Shown: positions 34,565-50,027, counted from the stretch's first letter. The stretch is 64,000 bases of DNA from Acidomyces sp. 'richmondensis' (GCA_003545705.1 QVLQ01000031.1:124001-188000), one strand, 5' to 3'. Notes: generated by a model not told the origin, from the sequence alone. Translations and numbers: made by a program.

Positions 34565-35972
34565 CTACCCACCCCCTTTCCCCTTCCTTCTTTTCTTCCC
34601 CAACTTCTCTCTATACTCATCCATTTCTCTCCCTGCCTCTTCAGCCTCCTTCGCTTCCTCCTCTTCCATCTTCCTCCTCTTCCTACCCTCGACCCCCCTC
34701 TTCTCAGCCTCCACAATCATCCCTTCACTCCACTTCCACAGATCACCCTGTACTCCTTCATTTCCGACCACTTCCTCTCTCCCCACCCTTCTCTCCTTAC
34801 ACTCCTTCACAAACCTCATCTCCACCGAGGCCCCGCTTTCCACAACGCGTCCAAACCTCTCCTCCATCCCCGCAAACAAAAACCCTTCCGCCCCTCTTCC
34901 AGCACTCTTCAAAACTAGCCACCACACCGGCCACGTCACCACGTATCCCGCCAACCCCCATAAACTGCCCCGTGTCAACCACCGCCGCATCCCGGGGGTG
35001 CGACACCATCCAGGATCAACCACAATCACGCGCGGTCGAGGCGGGAAACTGTCCGGTCGGGGAGTCGCGACGAGGTGTTTCTGGTATGCAGCCGCAAAAG
35101 TAGTGAGGGCGAGTTTGGAAGTGGCGTATGCGTTGGCAGGGGAGAACATTGTAGGGGGTCGGGGGTCGGGAGGGTTTGGCTTTTTGGTCTTAGACGCAGC
35201 CGCCTGCTGCTGCTCTTTTGGAGGGGATATATGCAGCAGATCTCCTCCCAGATATGATGCACACGTGGCGATCAAAACACGAACGTCGCGATCTGGGGGC
35301 TGTGCTCTCAAGGCAGGGGATAGCAAGCCCAACAAATGGAAGTTTGCGAGATAATTCACCATCCACACCCTCTCAACCCCCTCATCCGGGTCTCCAGTCT
35401 CCAATCCCGCAGTAGCTGTTGTCCCAGCACAAAGAACCACCATATCCAAACGACGCGGGGGTGCATTATCGAGCCAGCGAGTGGCAAAGGCGCGGATGCT
35501 ATGCAGAGAGGCCAGGTCGACGTGTTCGGCGGTGATGAGGGAGTTCTTGGTCGAGACGCGGAGGTCGGAGATATAATCGGCGAGAAAAGGGTCGGTGAGA
35601 GGGTGTGGGACCAGGAGAATGAGTTGCGCACCGCGGGTCGCAAGAGAATGGGCAACTTCGGCGCCGATGCCGCTTGTACCGCCCTTTGTGGTTTCGTTTG
35701 TTAGTTCTGCGGTTGGAGGCTTGTGGGGAGGGAGGGGGGGGGGGGGGGGAGGAGAGGAGTCCAGGTTGCGGGCCGAGGTTGGGGCAATGGCTTACGGTGA
35801 TTATGACAACTTTGCCGTGCATGTTCCGCTCGGAGGGGTTGGAGGCGCCTTGAAAGTAGAGTTTGAGGAGGACGAGGATGGCGAGGTAAGGAAGCAGGCG
35901 GAGGAGGGTGGGGAGGTAGGGGATCGAGTCCAGGCCCGAGTAGAGCACTTGAGCAGCGATGTGCATCGGCAT
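34565..35972 (-). CDS. Membrane-anchored short-chain dehydrogenase/reductase (Env9-like)
   Basis: Exons 35972-35796 and 35683-34565 (177+1119 nt) join in frame to 431 residues. The first exon carries a hydrophobic segment (IPYLPTLLRLLPYLAILVLL) that should anchor the protein in a membrane. The Rossmann fold starts at MHGKVVIIT, and the junction creates the NAD(P)-binding TGGTSGIG (residues 59-66). VVLCAG, an MVNYLANF helix, a Ser-containing strand (VRVLIATCASYLGG) and the catalytic NAYATSKLAL (Tyr-x3-Lys) follow. VVDPGWCRTPGMRRW is the post-catalytic PG loop. The C-terminus is a charged coiled-coil-like Lys/Glu tail. The intron (35795-35684) starts GTAAGC. It resembles the yeast Env9 / retinol-dehydrogenase-like group linked to lipid droplets. 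The substrate is unknown. An in-frame ATG at 36011 is an alternative start. Confidence 0.85.
35734..35749. repeat. 16-bp G homopolymer in the dehydrogenase intron
   Basis: A run of 16 G (C on the coding strand) lies inside the single intron of the short-chain dehydrogenase gene, giving a C-rich tract ahead of the 3' splice site. Confidence 0.85.
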
Positions 35973-36442
35973 GATGGAGGAAGGGCAGATGAGGCCCACT
36001 GGGGGCCGCAATGCAAAAAAGAGAGGAGTGAATGTTTTGATATAGAGTGAGGAAGTAGGATGGACAAGACAATTTCAGCCACACAGGGGTGGGGGGTAAG
36101 GCCTGTCGGATATGACGTGAAGATGTGGCGGTGCACATATATCAACTTCGGAACAAACATGTGCATTCCATTAACAGAGTGTCTGAACTGGTATCGAGCA
36201 AAACCTCACCACCACTAAACAATGATCACAGAAAGAACACATCCCGGTTCTGAGAGTAATGTCGCCCATCCATTGTTTCCCACGAACTCAACTCTACTCC
36301 AACAGCTGAATCCTCCAAGCCTCACTGCCTCCCACCACTAACATGTAAACAGATCTCCATTTGGGCCTCCCCAACATATGAATATAGCGCAGAGGCCCTT
36401 TGCGTATCTTTCTATCCCTAAAAAAAAAGTGGCATAGCCACC
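35973..36442. other. Intergenic region
   Basis: Upstream of the dehydrogenase and downstream of the small minus-strand ORF. Nothing is recognised. Confidence 0.5.
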
Positions 36443-36823
36443 TCATTCGTCACTCGCGTCTTCCAATTCTTCCATGCCCTCTCCCGTCCGACCACGAACC
36501 ACCCATGCTCTCTCTGGCCGCCTGACACGTAGATCCCTCATCTCAATCTCTTCCACCGCTCCGTCCGCCCAGATTGCCCTCGTGGACGTCGAAGAAGCCA
36601 TCTGCACGGTCCGAAAGGCATCCGCCAGACGCCGTGCGGCCGGGAACACCACAGAGTCGGCCGGATGAGCAGACGGCAGGAAATGGAGAATGACGCACCA
36701 GCAGGGGATTGCATCGAGGCCGAATGAGTCACGGAGGGGCCTTGTGTGGAGTGGAGAGGCGGTGGAGGAGGAGGAGTGGGTTGAGGGTGAGGAAGAGAGG
36801 AGGATATGCGTGAGATAACGCAT
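36443..36823 (-). CDS. Small uncharacterised protein, 126 aa
   Basis: ATG-initiated single-exon frame with GC-ending codons. It has a Ser-rich N-terminus (residues 1-30), a compact middle (SFGLDAIPCWCVILHFLPSA; FPAARRLADAFRTVQMASS) and a charged C-terminus (RVRRPERAWVVRGRTGEGME). The second half reads like a small folded domain. No family is recognised. Strand and frame are favoured because the opposite frames are short. Confidence 0.5.
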   Translation of the reverse strand: MRYLTHILLSSSPSTHSSSSTASPLHTRPLRDSFGLDAIPCWCVILHFLPSAHPADSVVFPAARRLADAFRTVQMASSTSTRAIWADGAVEEIEMRDLRVRRPERAWVVRGRTGEGMEELEDASDE

Positions 36824-38328
36824 TCTTCTGGTCCCGATCTTTTACTGGAATGTAAGTGGATAGCCGCGTGGGGCTTCAGCCAAATGTTATCGTGTGAAAC
36901 GCGTGCTAAAATGTGACGGTGGGTTTACTTGCGGATAGCGAAGGCGAGAGACGCACTGCTCAGGAAGGAAATGATTGTTGAGATCGATCCAGATCGGGCG
37001 AGTAGATCATACATCTGCATTTTGGTGCTCCTTTCCTAGTGGGTAGGAAAGGAAGAGGGAAGGGAGGTGGGATCTATATTCACAAAGCCCTCCCTCTTCT
37101 CGCACGACGGCCGCGTTTGAAACACAAGCCGGGGGCACAGCGAAGTCACAGTAACGAGGCTCCCAAATACCCGGGCCAAACAAGGGCAAAACCTGCCCTT
37201 TCTGTGTTCCCTTCAGATGACTGGTGTGCACAAACCACCTCGCTTTAAATCAGCCTTCTCTCATCACTCCCCCTGCGGTCCCGAGAAGCGCCTGGGGGGC
37301 TGTTACAAACCCAAACGTGTCGTGCGAGCCACAGTAGGCAATGGGATCGTCTCATTTATAGAAAAGATCTCAGCCCAGCAAATGACACCACATGTGCTTA
37401 AAATCAACACGTAAGTCAGAATCGATCGAAACATCCGTTTCCCCATGCCACACGTCTAACCGCTATGAGATAAGAGTGTTGTTTGCTTCCTGGGTGTTCA
37501 AAAAGCTCGGCAGTCATACCATGACACACCCGGCCGCCCGGGTACAACGTTCTCTCGTCTCTCATCGTATTCCCCATCCTCCAGGTGTCAAACCTCCCGA
37601 AAACACACCAACACATATTTACGCACCCAAGATAAAGGAAGAGTCAAAGGAATTTTTTCCCCCTAAAACTCAAACTCGATGAAAAGAAGAAATTTCCAAC
37701 CAAAAATCACCTCCCCGATAAAAGGGATGGAAATTTTGCTCGTGATGGTTGTAAATACAAAAGCAAAAGTAAACAAACGGAGACGGACCGAATACGCCCC
37801 GTGGTTTCGACAGCTAGCTAGCATTATATTCATCATAATGGAGTGCTCATTTTTCCGATTCACCTTCCTCTGTGTGCTCCTCCCTTGAATCAAGGATTTT
37901 ATTCATGACGAGATAACCTGAAAATTAAAAAAAAAAAAAAAAAAAAAGGTGGAGGGGGTAAAAAGAAAAGAGAAGAAAAAGAAAGAGAAAAAGACATTCC
38001 CACTGCCGGTGCCATGTCCCCGTTGAAATCGTGACCCTGCCCAAAGGATTGGGGGGCCGAAATGTCCCATTTTCTTGTTCATCGTTATTGATTTTTCCTT
38101 TCCCTCTCCCCAACTCCCCGCCAGTCAAGACAACTGCTGTTTGCTTCTACTGATGGAGTTGATGATTGTGAAATCGGACCCAAAAAAGCGACTCCCCCAA
38201 GGAGCCTTCCTCCAATAAATCGGAAGCGAAGAGAACAATAAACCGAAAGATTAGCAATTCCATCTCACCCACCAACGTGGCACAGAACTCGAAGCTCATC
38301 TCCGCCAAAACTTCCCCTTTCAACTCGC
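36824..38328. other. Intergenic region, no gene seen
   Basis: 1.5 kb without a supported gene. It has a 21-bp A run at 37927-37947. The region should hold the 3' end of the RBR ligase transcript and the promoter of the 126-aa ORF. Confidence 0.5.
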
Positions 38329-41448
<3,120 letters not shown>

Positions 41449-43428
41449 ATAGCCGCCTGGAAATGGTTGGAGATGGGGTAGAGAAGGGGGTTTACTGACG
41501 CAAGCGCGTCAACGGGCGATACCAGGCGGATGTGTGCGAACAAGGGCGTGGCAGCCTGGCGTGAGATATATAGCAAAGGACGCGGTTACCAAGTTGACCG
41601 GCGAACGAGCGAACCCGGGCGATGATGTGCCCAAAGGCTGTCTACACGGGTGCGGCGCAGCGCGGTGGTGCGGGAATTGAGGCGGGGGTGGGGGAGGGGA
41701 GGGGAGGAAGGGCGGAGGGTGTTTGTATCAATGGGAGCCCGAGGGCATGTCGCCTCCGAACAGTACCTGCACCTCAGCGGAGGTGGCCCGGGGAGGGTGG
41801 CGGAGTGAGGCCGGTGATTGCCGCGAGTGAGTGTGTCGCCGGCGAGGTGGTGCTAGATGATCGGACTTGCCTTGCCTGGACCCCTGTCTCACTGCGCCGC
41901 CGGGAGGCAGATGCAGCTGCTGGATATCTGGTAATCATGTATGGACTGTCCCGTAAGAACGTTTGTATTCACCCCTCCCCCAAGGGCACCAAAAGGCACC
42001 GCTTGCAACGCCCAGTCGTCGTGGATTCAATCAGGCTGACGCGCGCGCTTGGACAGAACCGCCAAGCTGGAGGAGGGGAGAGGTCAAGACGGCGTCACCC
42101 ATGACTTGTCTATGAGAAGCGTCGGGCCGAGAGAGCCAGCCGTATCGGAGGACGAAGGAGGGCGGGGTTGGTATCATTGTGCGAGGAATCGAGCAAGAAA
42201 AATACCGTCCAATCCCTGCCGTCAACAGGACTGCCCAATGAGAAACACTGGTCACATTCCAAGGCAAGGCACAGGCTTCAAAAGTTCACAAACGAAGATG
42301 GCGCAGTGGGCAGACAGTCCCCCAATCGTGGGTGCGATAGACCAGGCTTCCCGCTCGACCAACTGCTCAGAATACACCTCCTCCAAATTCACGGCAAAGG
42401 CGGCTCGCTGAGAAGGTGTGTGGTATATCGTTCCCAGACGGAATTCCCACAAGGGCGGCTCGAATGGTCCTGCAGCGGTCCTATCAGATCCCCGGTTGCG
42501 TTGGATGTGTTAGGTCAGCGTGACGACTCAGCTGTGCGACTTATCCATGCGGACGAGGCAACTTGCTGTTGTTTGTACTGCAGCAAGGCGACGAGACTTC
42601 GATCCAGACATTTCCGTCGCGCCAGGCCAATGAACCGGGGGGGGTTGGGGGGAGAAGGTCTAGGGAGGGCCTTATTCCACCATATCCGGGTGCAACGATC
42701 AAGATAAAAAAAATAAGATTGACTGACTGGCAACGGTTCTCAGTTCGGATCTCTCCCGTGCGTCGAAGGGGACCGGGAAGAAGGGAGGGAGGGAGGGAGG
42801 GAGGGGGGGGGAAAGGCGCCTCAGTTCAGTATTCGAAAGGGGGCCGTATCGCAGATCTGCTTCTATGTACATACACCTATATGCGTGGACGTAGGATGTG
42901 TTAGGTCAGACCTAGCCAAAGCATTGGTTATCCACGTTGAATATCACATGGAAAATCTTATGGAAGGAAGGATTGAGCGAGGAGGCTCTATTGAGCCTCT
43001 CATGCGCAACCTTTGTGGTTATATATCAACCGACTTGAATCTTCCTTCCACTTCACCTCTAGCTCCCGCTAGACGGATACATCCGTAGGCATGCATTGCG
43101 CAGGCACCTTTGCTGAAGCCAAAGCACGATTGGCGAACCCTCCCTCTCCTTCCTGCCTCTCTCTTGAGATATTGCGAGGGTCGGGCCAGGTCGAAGTAGG
43201 TCCCGCAAGCTGGCCGTCAAAGCCTATGGAATGTTGACGGAGCATCTGACTCGTCCCGTCTTTGCTTTCCGACCAAGCGTTATCACTCCTTCGCAGGCCA
43301 CGTCTTCGCGACATCTTCGCCACCGTCTGTGAGATCCTTCCCAGCGTTTGATCCAAACGAAGCCCACGATCAGGAAACTCGACTGGCACTCTGTGATATG
43401 AGGGGCCCGGGCTCACAACGCAGCGTTA
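41449..43428. other. Intergenic region, 2 kb
   Basis: Upstream of the RBR ligase (-). No gene is supported. A minus-strand frame around 42252-42500 (containing AAFAVNLEEVYSEQLVEREA) looks coding-like but has no start and joins nothing. The GGGA tract at 42783-42811 is listed separately. An upstream exon of the 43.4-kb gene probably lies near the right end of this stretch. Confidence 0.45.
42783..42811. repeat. (GGGA)n / G-run tract with G-quadruplex potential
   Basis: Five GGGA units run directly into nine G. This satisfies the usual four-G-tract pattern for an intramolecular G-quadruplex on the plus strand. Confidence 0.85.
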
Positions 43429-44082
43429 TTGGCACAAAATCGCAATCTCCGAGACGGGCACAACGTTGCCGCCGAGCTCAAACGCTACCTTGAAGAAGAC
43501 GGGCACCGAATTTGGGGGCAAGTCATCTACCGCTGCACCTACGACAACGATCGCGAATGGCAGCGGCTGGTCGAGCGACTTCAGTCCGAAGCTCGCAATG
43601 CACTGGAATTGTGGAATGGGGTGGACCTCCGGGACAGCTTCAGGCTGACCATCTTCGAGGACCGGGACTGCTTTGATGGCACGACCACGACGGCTGTTCG
43701 GGAGCATTTCCGTGAATGGGCTCGGACTGCTCCGGAATACGAACAACCGCCTGGAGTCGGTCCTGGTCTGGCCAGCCGCTACGAGTTCTGCATCATGGTG
43801 GACGAAGCCGGGCTGGACTCAGTTGTCCGGCAAGATCCCAACGACGTCCTCAACGGCTTCGTCGATCTGGTGACAAAAGATCTAGTGGCAGTGCGAGCTG
43901 ACTTCACCGACGATGTAGATCCTGACGGAGAGGTCAATGGCTTCCGGATCAACGATTTCAACTGGATGAGAGTCAACTACCGCAGCGTGCTTGTTTCGGC
44001 ATTGGTATATCTCCGCGATATGTCCAGCACAGAGAAATGGGCCACAGAATATCGTCGTCCTCCAGCAGTCTCGCCGCTTTGA
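43424..44082 (+). CDS. Fungal conserved hypothetical protein (5' end unresolved)
   Basis: The frame runs from a CGCAG acceptor at 43419-43423 to the stop at 44080-44082, about 218 residues. It includes GQVIYRCTYDNDREWQRLVE, GVDLRDSFRLTIFEDRDCFD, TAVREHFREWARTAPEYEQ, SRYEFCIMVDEAGLDSVV, NWMRVNYRSVLVSALVYL and WATEYRRPP. This layout matches a widespread family of fungal proteins of unknown function found singly or in expanded sets. There is no in-frame ATG at the 5' end and a TGA lies at 43399-43401, so an upstream exon is expected within about 43.1-43.4 kb. I could not place its donor. Confidence 0.65.
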
Positions 44083-47000
44083 GTCTTTATCCCTCGGACA
44101 TTGGCGATTAGAGCTGGCATCTCTCCATATCTTTTGGATCGGACCTGTAGGCAGTCTCGTAGCGTGTGGTGCACGCTCGATGCACGCTCGATGCCATCTT
44201 CAAACTGAAAGGGTCTGATCGGTGTGGGAAGTCTGCTCGCTTGCGTCACAAGGGAAGTGCGACGAACACAGAATTGAGAACGCAGGCGGACGCTGCTTAT
44301 TTCTCGTGGTGGATGAGCGTCACTCGCATAGAAACAAACCTGTTGATTGTTCTCCAAGTATACGCATTGTCTCTTATTCGTCCTCTTCCTTTTCGATGCC
44401 AAATATCTGCCTCTAGATACGACTAAAGTTATCCTCCTTTCCTTGCCATTTCCCTGGCCATCATCGCGAACCTCAGCTGCGCTCCCGGATGCATAGTCTC
44501 TATTTCTAGATTAACAGCTCGAAGCTCGCTGGAATCATCTCAAAATCTATTCGAATATATGGGCTGTAGTTGTCAAATATTGCGTAATGGCTACAAGCAG
44601 CCGTCGACTCGTCGCCTGTGGGTAAGTACCCAGAGAATTAGAGGCCAGTTCCGCAACGAAGCTCCCTCTGAACCGGGCACCACAGGAAACGAACGAGGAG
44701 AGGATTGCGAGCGAAAAGGACTGAAGCGGTCGAAGCATCCGAGACGTTGTATTGTAAATATACTTAATCGGCACGCCCCGCCAGCTCACCAAACCCGCAA
44801 CGCCAGCGGGATAACCACATGTTTATGCGTCCATTTCCGCACACAGTCCCGCCGTGTCCAGCTTTTCTATGAATTAGAAGCGCGTTTTAGATGACCGTCG
44901 AGCCAAAATTGGGGTTCAGCAGGTAAGAATATGAGGATTTTGCGATCGTAACAGCGACTCTCAGTGACACGTCGAGCTCCTCGAGACAGGCGCGGTCTGT
45001 TCTCCGGCCTCCATCGCAAGCTCCTCGTTGGAGCTTGATATCACGAGGTGCCTCCTTCGCTCGCACTACTTCACGGTGGCATATCCCCTTGCTCTCCTCC
45101 ACCTGCACGTTTTGTCAAGCCCAGTTTGCTGACGCGGGCCGTTCATCCTTCTTTCATCGTAGCAAGAGGCCAGCTCCGAACACTTTAACGCCAATCTGCT
45201 AGGTACAACCATCGCGGGGAATATCGACCGGCAAGGCTCTGGCCGAGTGGTTCTTGGACAGGGAGTTTAGGAAAATAGGGTGCAACGACATGCTCGCGGC
45301 ATGTGTACGCGCGAAGCAGATCATGGGAGGCGCACCGAACATTTTATGTCCAGAACAGGATGAGACAGCTCTCCCTGAAATAGAACTCTGGCCAAGATCC
45401 AGATGCACAGAGCCAAGTCATAACTCTCCATCGACTAAATTCGAGCGTATTCCTGCTTTGCGATGAGGCAGATACAGCAGCAATTGGCCGAGCGATTTCA
45501 GCTTGACTCAGAACAAAGTGGCCTAAGACCACTATGCGAGCTGGGAATCCATTAGAGAGGCTGCAAACATTATGGACTTCACGGGAGATAGATTTAGATC
45601 GGGAACGGTAGCACAAACAGCGCATGCCAATAGTGCTTTACGCTGGCTATATACGGCTCACAGTCCAGAAGGGCTGTTCAAATGGCGATATCGTTTCGTG
45701 AGAGGGTCTCAAATAGCTTGGAGCCTTAGAAGCAGAATCAGCGTCATCTAGCTTCTATGATCAAGCCATTGCCATCCAGCTGCAATGTTTCACAATACTG
45801 ATTGCCACGTCGGAACATGGCGAGATTCACGTTTTAATCCGTCCTCTTGTGCGTCTGTCGGGTCCGTGTCGTCGAACGAGTCCTTCTATGGAGAAACGGC
45901 TCCTTCGCCGAGTTATGGCGTCCGGGTGGTGGATGAGGGTGAATAGCGCATTCGCAAACGTTTGCGGACGTTTGAAAAGGTTTGCATGCCCCGATCGATA
46001 CGTTAGAGAATCAGGATCGGCTAATGTGGCTTGACGCGAGGGGGAGTGTGGACATTATTCACCAACAGATCTATGAATGGCTTGATGAGGAAAGAATTGG
46101 GCCGAGTGCATGGACGGTACGTTCATGGATCCTCTTGCCGCCAGGTAATGATTACGGGATTTGGTCGCTTCCTCTGTCCTCACTTTCAGGCGTCGGATAG
46201 GAAACCTTCTCGTCATCGACATCTGCAAGTACTTCCTCTTTTGCTCGTTTTGAGGATACAACCGAATGAACAGCTTGAAGAAGATGGGAATTCTGGGCGG
46301 ATTATACGTGCCACGTCCTCGAATCTCGATGCCAGGGCTATACACACTCCTGCTCAGCACAAAAATTAGAAGATATTAATATAGTAGTCTCACGTACTTC
46401 TTAGCCACCATCACAAAGCAGATGCACCGGAAGAATCCAATCAAGCTATAGTGAAGGCGGCAACCTGTCTAGTGCCGTTTTGGAGCTCCGAGTTGCAAGG
46501 CAGAAGGATCCGAACCGAGACGTTTTGTTTTGAAGCCAACCATTTGTTAATCAGCAAGTCTCCCGGAACTCAAGACTTTGTTTTTGAAGAGAGGCCGTTC
46601 GTTGTTGTGACTGAAGATATTCAAAATTGCGTTACATACCACACAGTTCAATGAAGGAGCATAGCTTTGCCTGTGCCATATGGGGTTCGTATGGGCCAGT
46701 GGCATGTCTAGCAGGTTACTGCACCTTCCAAATCGAGGTACCGCCGGAATTCGGAACTCAAAGCTGAACTGATGAACGGAGTAATACCGTAGATGATTCA
46801 ATATTCGTCACTCGGAAACGTAAGACAAAAAAGGCATCCGAGCATGAAGACATCATCCCACCTCCCATTGAGGAACGTCAGCAATCTTGACGCCTATTGA
46901 TTCCAAGCCTGGCAGGCGTCAATATTCAGACGTGAGGACAAACTATTAAGCACCAGCTGCAACTCCCTTCAAGGAAATTTGCATAGTTGCTTGCTTGTGG

Positions 47001-47107
47001 AAAACCTGCTCCAGTGTCTCACGAATCTGGCCTGTACTTGCCTGCATTGCCTCGTCCATCGTTGTATCTCAACCACACCGAAACGTAGCTTGCATTCCAG
47101 AAGCAAA
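44083..47107. other. 3-kb region with scattered coding-like fragments, no gene assembled
   Basis: Plus-strand pieces include an ATG exon at about 44891-44923 with a good intron behind it (GTAAGA...CTCTCAG), a frame at 45230-45465 (LAEWFLDREFRKIGCNDML) and one at 45982-46110 (LDARGSVDIIHQQIYEWLDE). Minus-strand pieces lie at 46360-46055 and 46801-46547. They do not join into a gene that I can defend. A 14-bp palindrome CGCAAACGTTTGCG is at 45953-45966. Confidence 0.4.
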
Positions 47108-49881
47108 ATGTCCGACGACTCAAATGAGGCGAGCTTCGATAAGGGCGGAAAAGGCTCTCGCGTCTACATGCTCAGACCAATTCACTACGACCTCACCATG
47201 GAACCAGATCTGGGAAATCTGCAGTTTCGCGGAACTGTGAAGATCGAGTATGGACTCATACATTGTCCGATAAACGGCTTGGCGGCATTGCTAACCTGGA
47301 GATAATGAAAAGTTTCGAGGCCCTGGAGAACACAAATTCGATCACCGTCAATTCTAAGGATCTGACTATCGAGAGTAGCGAAGTCTTCGCTGGCACGAAG
47401 TCTCTTCTTTGCGAGTCTGAGTTGGCTTATGATAAGAAGGCGCAGACCGTCAGCGTTCAGCTGAATGATCCTCTACGAGTTGGAGAAAGGGCGACACTGA
47501 TTCACAAATTCAGCGGAAAACTGACAAGGGACTTGGCAGGATTCTACATATCAACATTTACCGATAAGGACGGATCGAAGCATGACCTTGCCGTGACCCA
47601 ATTTGAGCCGGAAGACGCAAGAAAAGCATTCCCATGCTTTGACGACCCCGCTCTGAAGGCCACATTTGATGTTTCATTAGTAGCAGAGGAGCATCTGACT
47701 TGCCTCAGCAACATGGATGTGAAGTCCACCGAATTGGTCGAGTCGGACGGAAAGAAGAAAAAGAAAGTCACGTTTAACACCACCCCGCCGATGTCGACGT
47801 ATATCGTGGCTTTTTCCGTAGGGGAGTACAGCATGATCGAGACAGATGCGTTTCATGTCCCTGTTCGAGTGTTTTGCACTCCCAATGAAGACGTCGAAAA
47901 ATGTCGCTTCGCGCTTGACCTCACCGCACGCACGCTTGAGTTCTTTGAAAATGAGTTCGACATTCCTTATCCGTTGCCGAAAATGGACCTTGTTGGCATA
48001 GCAGACATGATGGGTGCCATGGAGAATTGGGGACTGGTAATTGCAGGCGAACAAATGGTCATCTTGGACCAAGGAGTGAGCGGTGCAGAGTCGAAGCAGC
48101 TGATTGTTGAAATGGTACAACATGAGCTAGCTCATCAGTGGTTTGGCAACCTCGTGACCATGCGAGCTTGGGATGGTGAGAAAGACATCCCAACTGTGGC
48201 CTCGTGTTGCCTCCAAATCCCTTACTAACAGGATCCAGGTCTCTGGCTGAATGAGTCTTTCGCGACATGGATGTCCCTATATGCCATGTCCACATTCTTT
48301 CCGAAATGGGAGATCTGGCAGCGTACCGGGACGACAGAAATGCAAGATGCTTTGGACTTCGATTCGCGGCGCAGCTCGCACCCCATCCAGTTGTCACACG
48401 CCGCGACCGATCCAAATGAGCTCTTTGATGATATTTCGTACCAGAAAGGCGGGTGTGTGCTGAGGATGATCTCGGAATTTATAGGTGAGAAGGAATTCGT
48501 GGAGGGAGTAGGGCTATATCTCCAAAAAAATAAATATGGGAGTACGGAGATCGAAGATCTGTGGGCTGCACTCTCCGAGAGAAGTGGTAAAGATGTGAAG
48601 AGAATGGCGGACGTCTGGACAAAAAAGATCGGGTACCCGGTGATAATGGTGACGGAAAGCGACATGGAAGCTGAGATTCATGTTGAGCAACATCGCTTCC
48701 TCATTACCGGCGACGTAAAGCCTGAAGAGGACGAGACCGTGTGGCCGGTCGACCTCCGTCTCCGTATGAACGGTGGGGTGAGAAACTTGATGCTCACGAG
48801 CCGCAAGGAGACGTTCAAGCTGCCTTCCGATCATTTCAAGCCCTTCAAACTCAACTCCGGAAATATTGGTTTGTATCGGACGTGCTACACTCCTCAGCAC
48901 TTGGAAAAACTCATCCAGGCAGCTGTGAACGGCCACCTCCCTATAGACGATCGTGTGAGCCTAATTTCAGATACCTGTGCGCTCGCTGCAGCCGGATATT
49001 ACAAGACGACCGCCCTTCTCACGCTGCTCAAGGACTTGGGAGCGGTCGAGGAGAACTATTTCGTATGGAAGCAAATTTGTAGCTGTCTAAATCTCCTCGA
49101 GGCCACCTGGATCTTTGAAAGCACCGAGAGTAGACAAGGTTTGCAAGCTTTCGCTCGTCAGCTCACAAGTAGAATCGCACACAAGATCGGTTGGACCATC
49201 CAACCAACGGATGAAGTCATCGAGCAAGAATTCAAGACGCTCGCCTTCAGGAATGCGGCTCTGGCTGGCGATGGCAACGCTCAGCAAGCCGCGCGCGACA
49301 TGTTTGCTAAATTCAGGGACGGCAACCGGACAGCCATCGATCCCAACCTTCGCTACGCCGTCTTCGCCACCGTCCTCGCCACAGCCAGTGGACAGGAAGA
49401 ATATGATGCCATCCTGCACGAATATCGCCTCACTTCCAACAGCCAAGAGTTCCGTGACATAGCCCTTGCTACACTTGGCCGGTCAAAGTCCCCCGAACTC
49501 ATCAGCCGTACGCTAGACCTTATGCTGAGTAAAGACACGCGAGTACAGGACGTTCGCCGTCCTATGCCAGCGCTCCGCTCGCACCCGGCAGGTGTTATAG
49601 CTCTATGGGAATGGATGAAAGCGAACTGGGATACATTGAAGGAGAAGCTGCAAAATAGTATTGCGGGATTGAGATTGGAACTGGAACATGCCACAAAAGG
49701 GCTGACGACCACAAGTCAAGCGGCAGATGTAGAAAATTTCTTTCAGAACAAAAGTAAGGACAGGATTTCCCAGACGCTCGGACAGAGTTTGGATGGTATC
49801 AAGGGGAGGGCGATGTGGGTGGGGAGGGACAGTAAGGACGTGAAGGAGTGGTTGGAAGCGAACGGATATATTAGAAAGTGA
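47108..49881 (+). CDS. APE2: M1-family zinc aminopeptidase (Ape2/Aap1-like)
   Basis: Exons 47108-47247, 47313-48175 and 48239-49881 (140+863+1643 nt) join in frame to 881 residues. It removes N-terminal residues from peptides. GAMEN (residues 281-285) binds the substrate N-terminus. HELAHQWF supplies His317, Glu318 and His321, and the second Glu of NES is Glu340, exactly the HExxH-x18-E zinc site, completed across the second intron. An ERAP1-like C-terminal domain follows. Intron 1 (47248-47312) begins GTATGG with a GCTAAC branch; its last AG gives VKIDFEALENTNSITVNSKD. Intron 2 (48176-48238) begins GTGAGA. Upstream of the ATG the same frame stays open to 46979 and encodes a basic Ser/Arg stretch. 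Confidence 0.94.
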
Positions 49882-49968
49882 AAAGATATCGATCTGATCC
49901 TTCGAGCGAGCAACAGCAGTCGAAATTGAATTGAAGATTTCAGGGCTTCTGGAATAATCGAACGGAAC

Positions 49969-50000
<32 letters not shown>

Positions 50001-50027
50001 CGCTCACGTTGAGAGTTCCATTGATCA
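49882..50027. other. Convergent 3' region with 28-bp A run
   Basis: Only 146 bp separate the stop codons of the aminopeptidase (+) and Pex12 (-). A 28-bp A homopolymer (49969-49996) lies inside, so the two transcripts probably overlap in their 3' ends. Confidence 0.7.

Noticed and set aside
42168..42707. 179-codon plus frame
   Set aside because: Composition is unlike protein, no motif is seen, and a better-looking minus frame overlaps it. Neither could be built into a gene.
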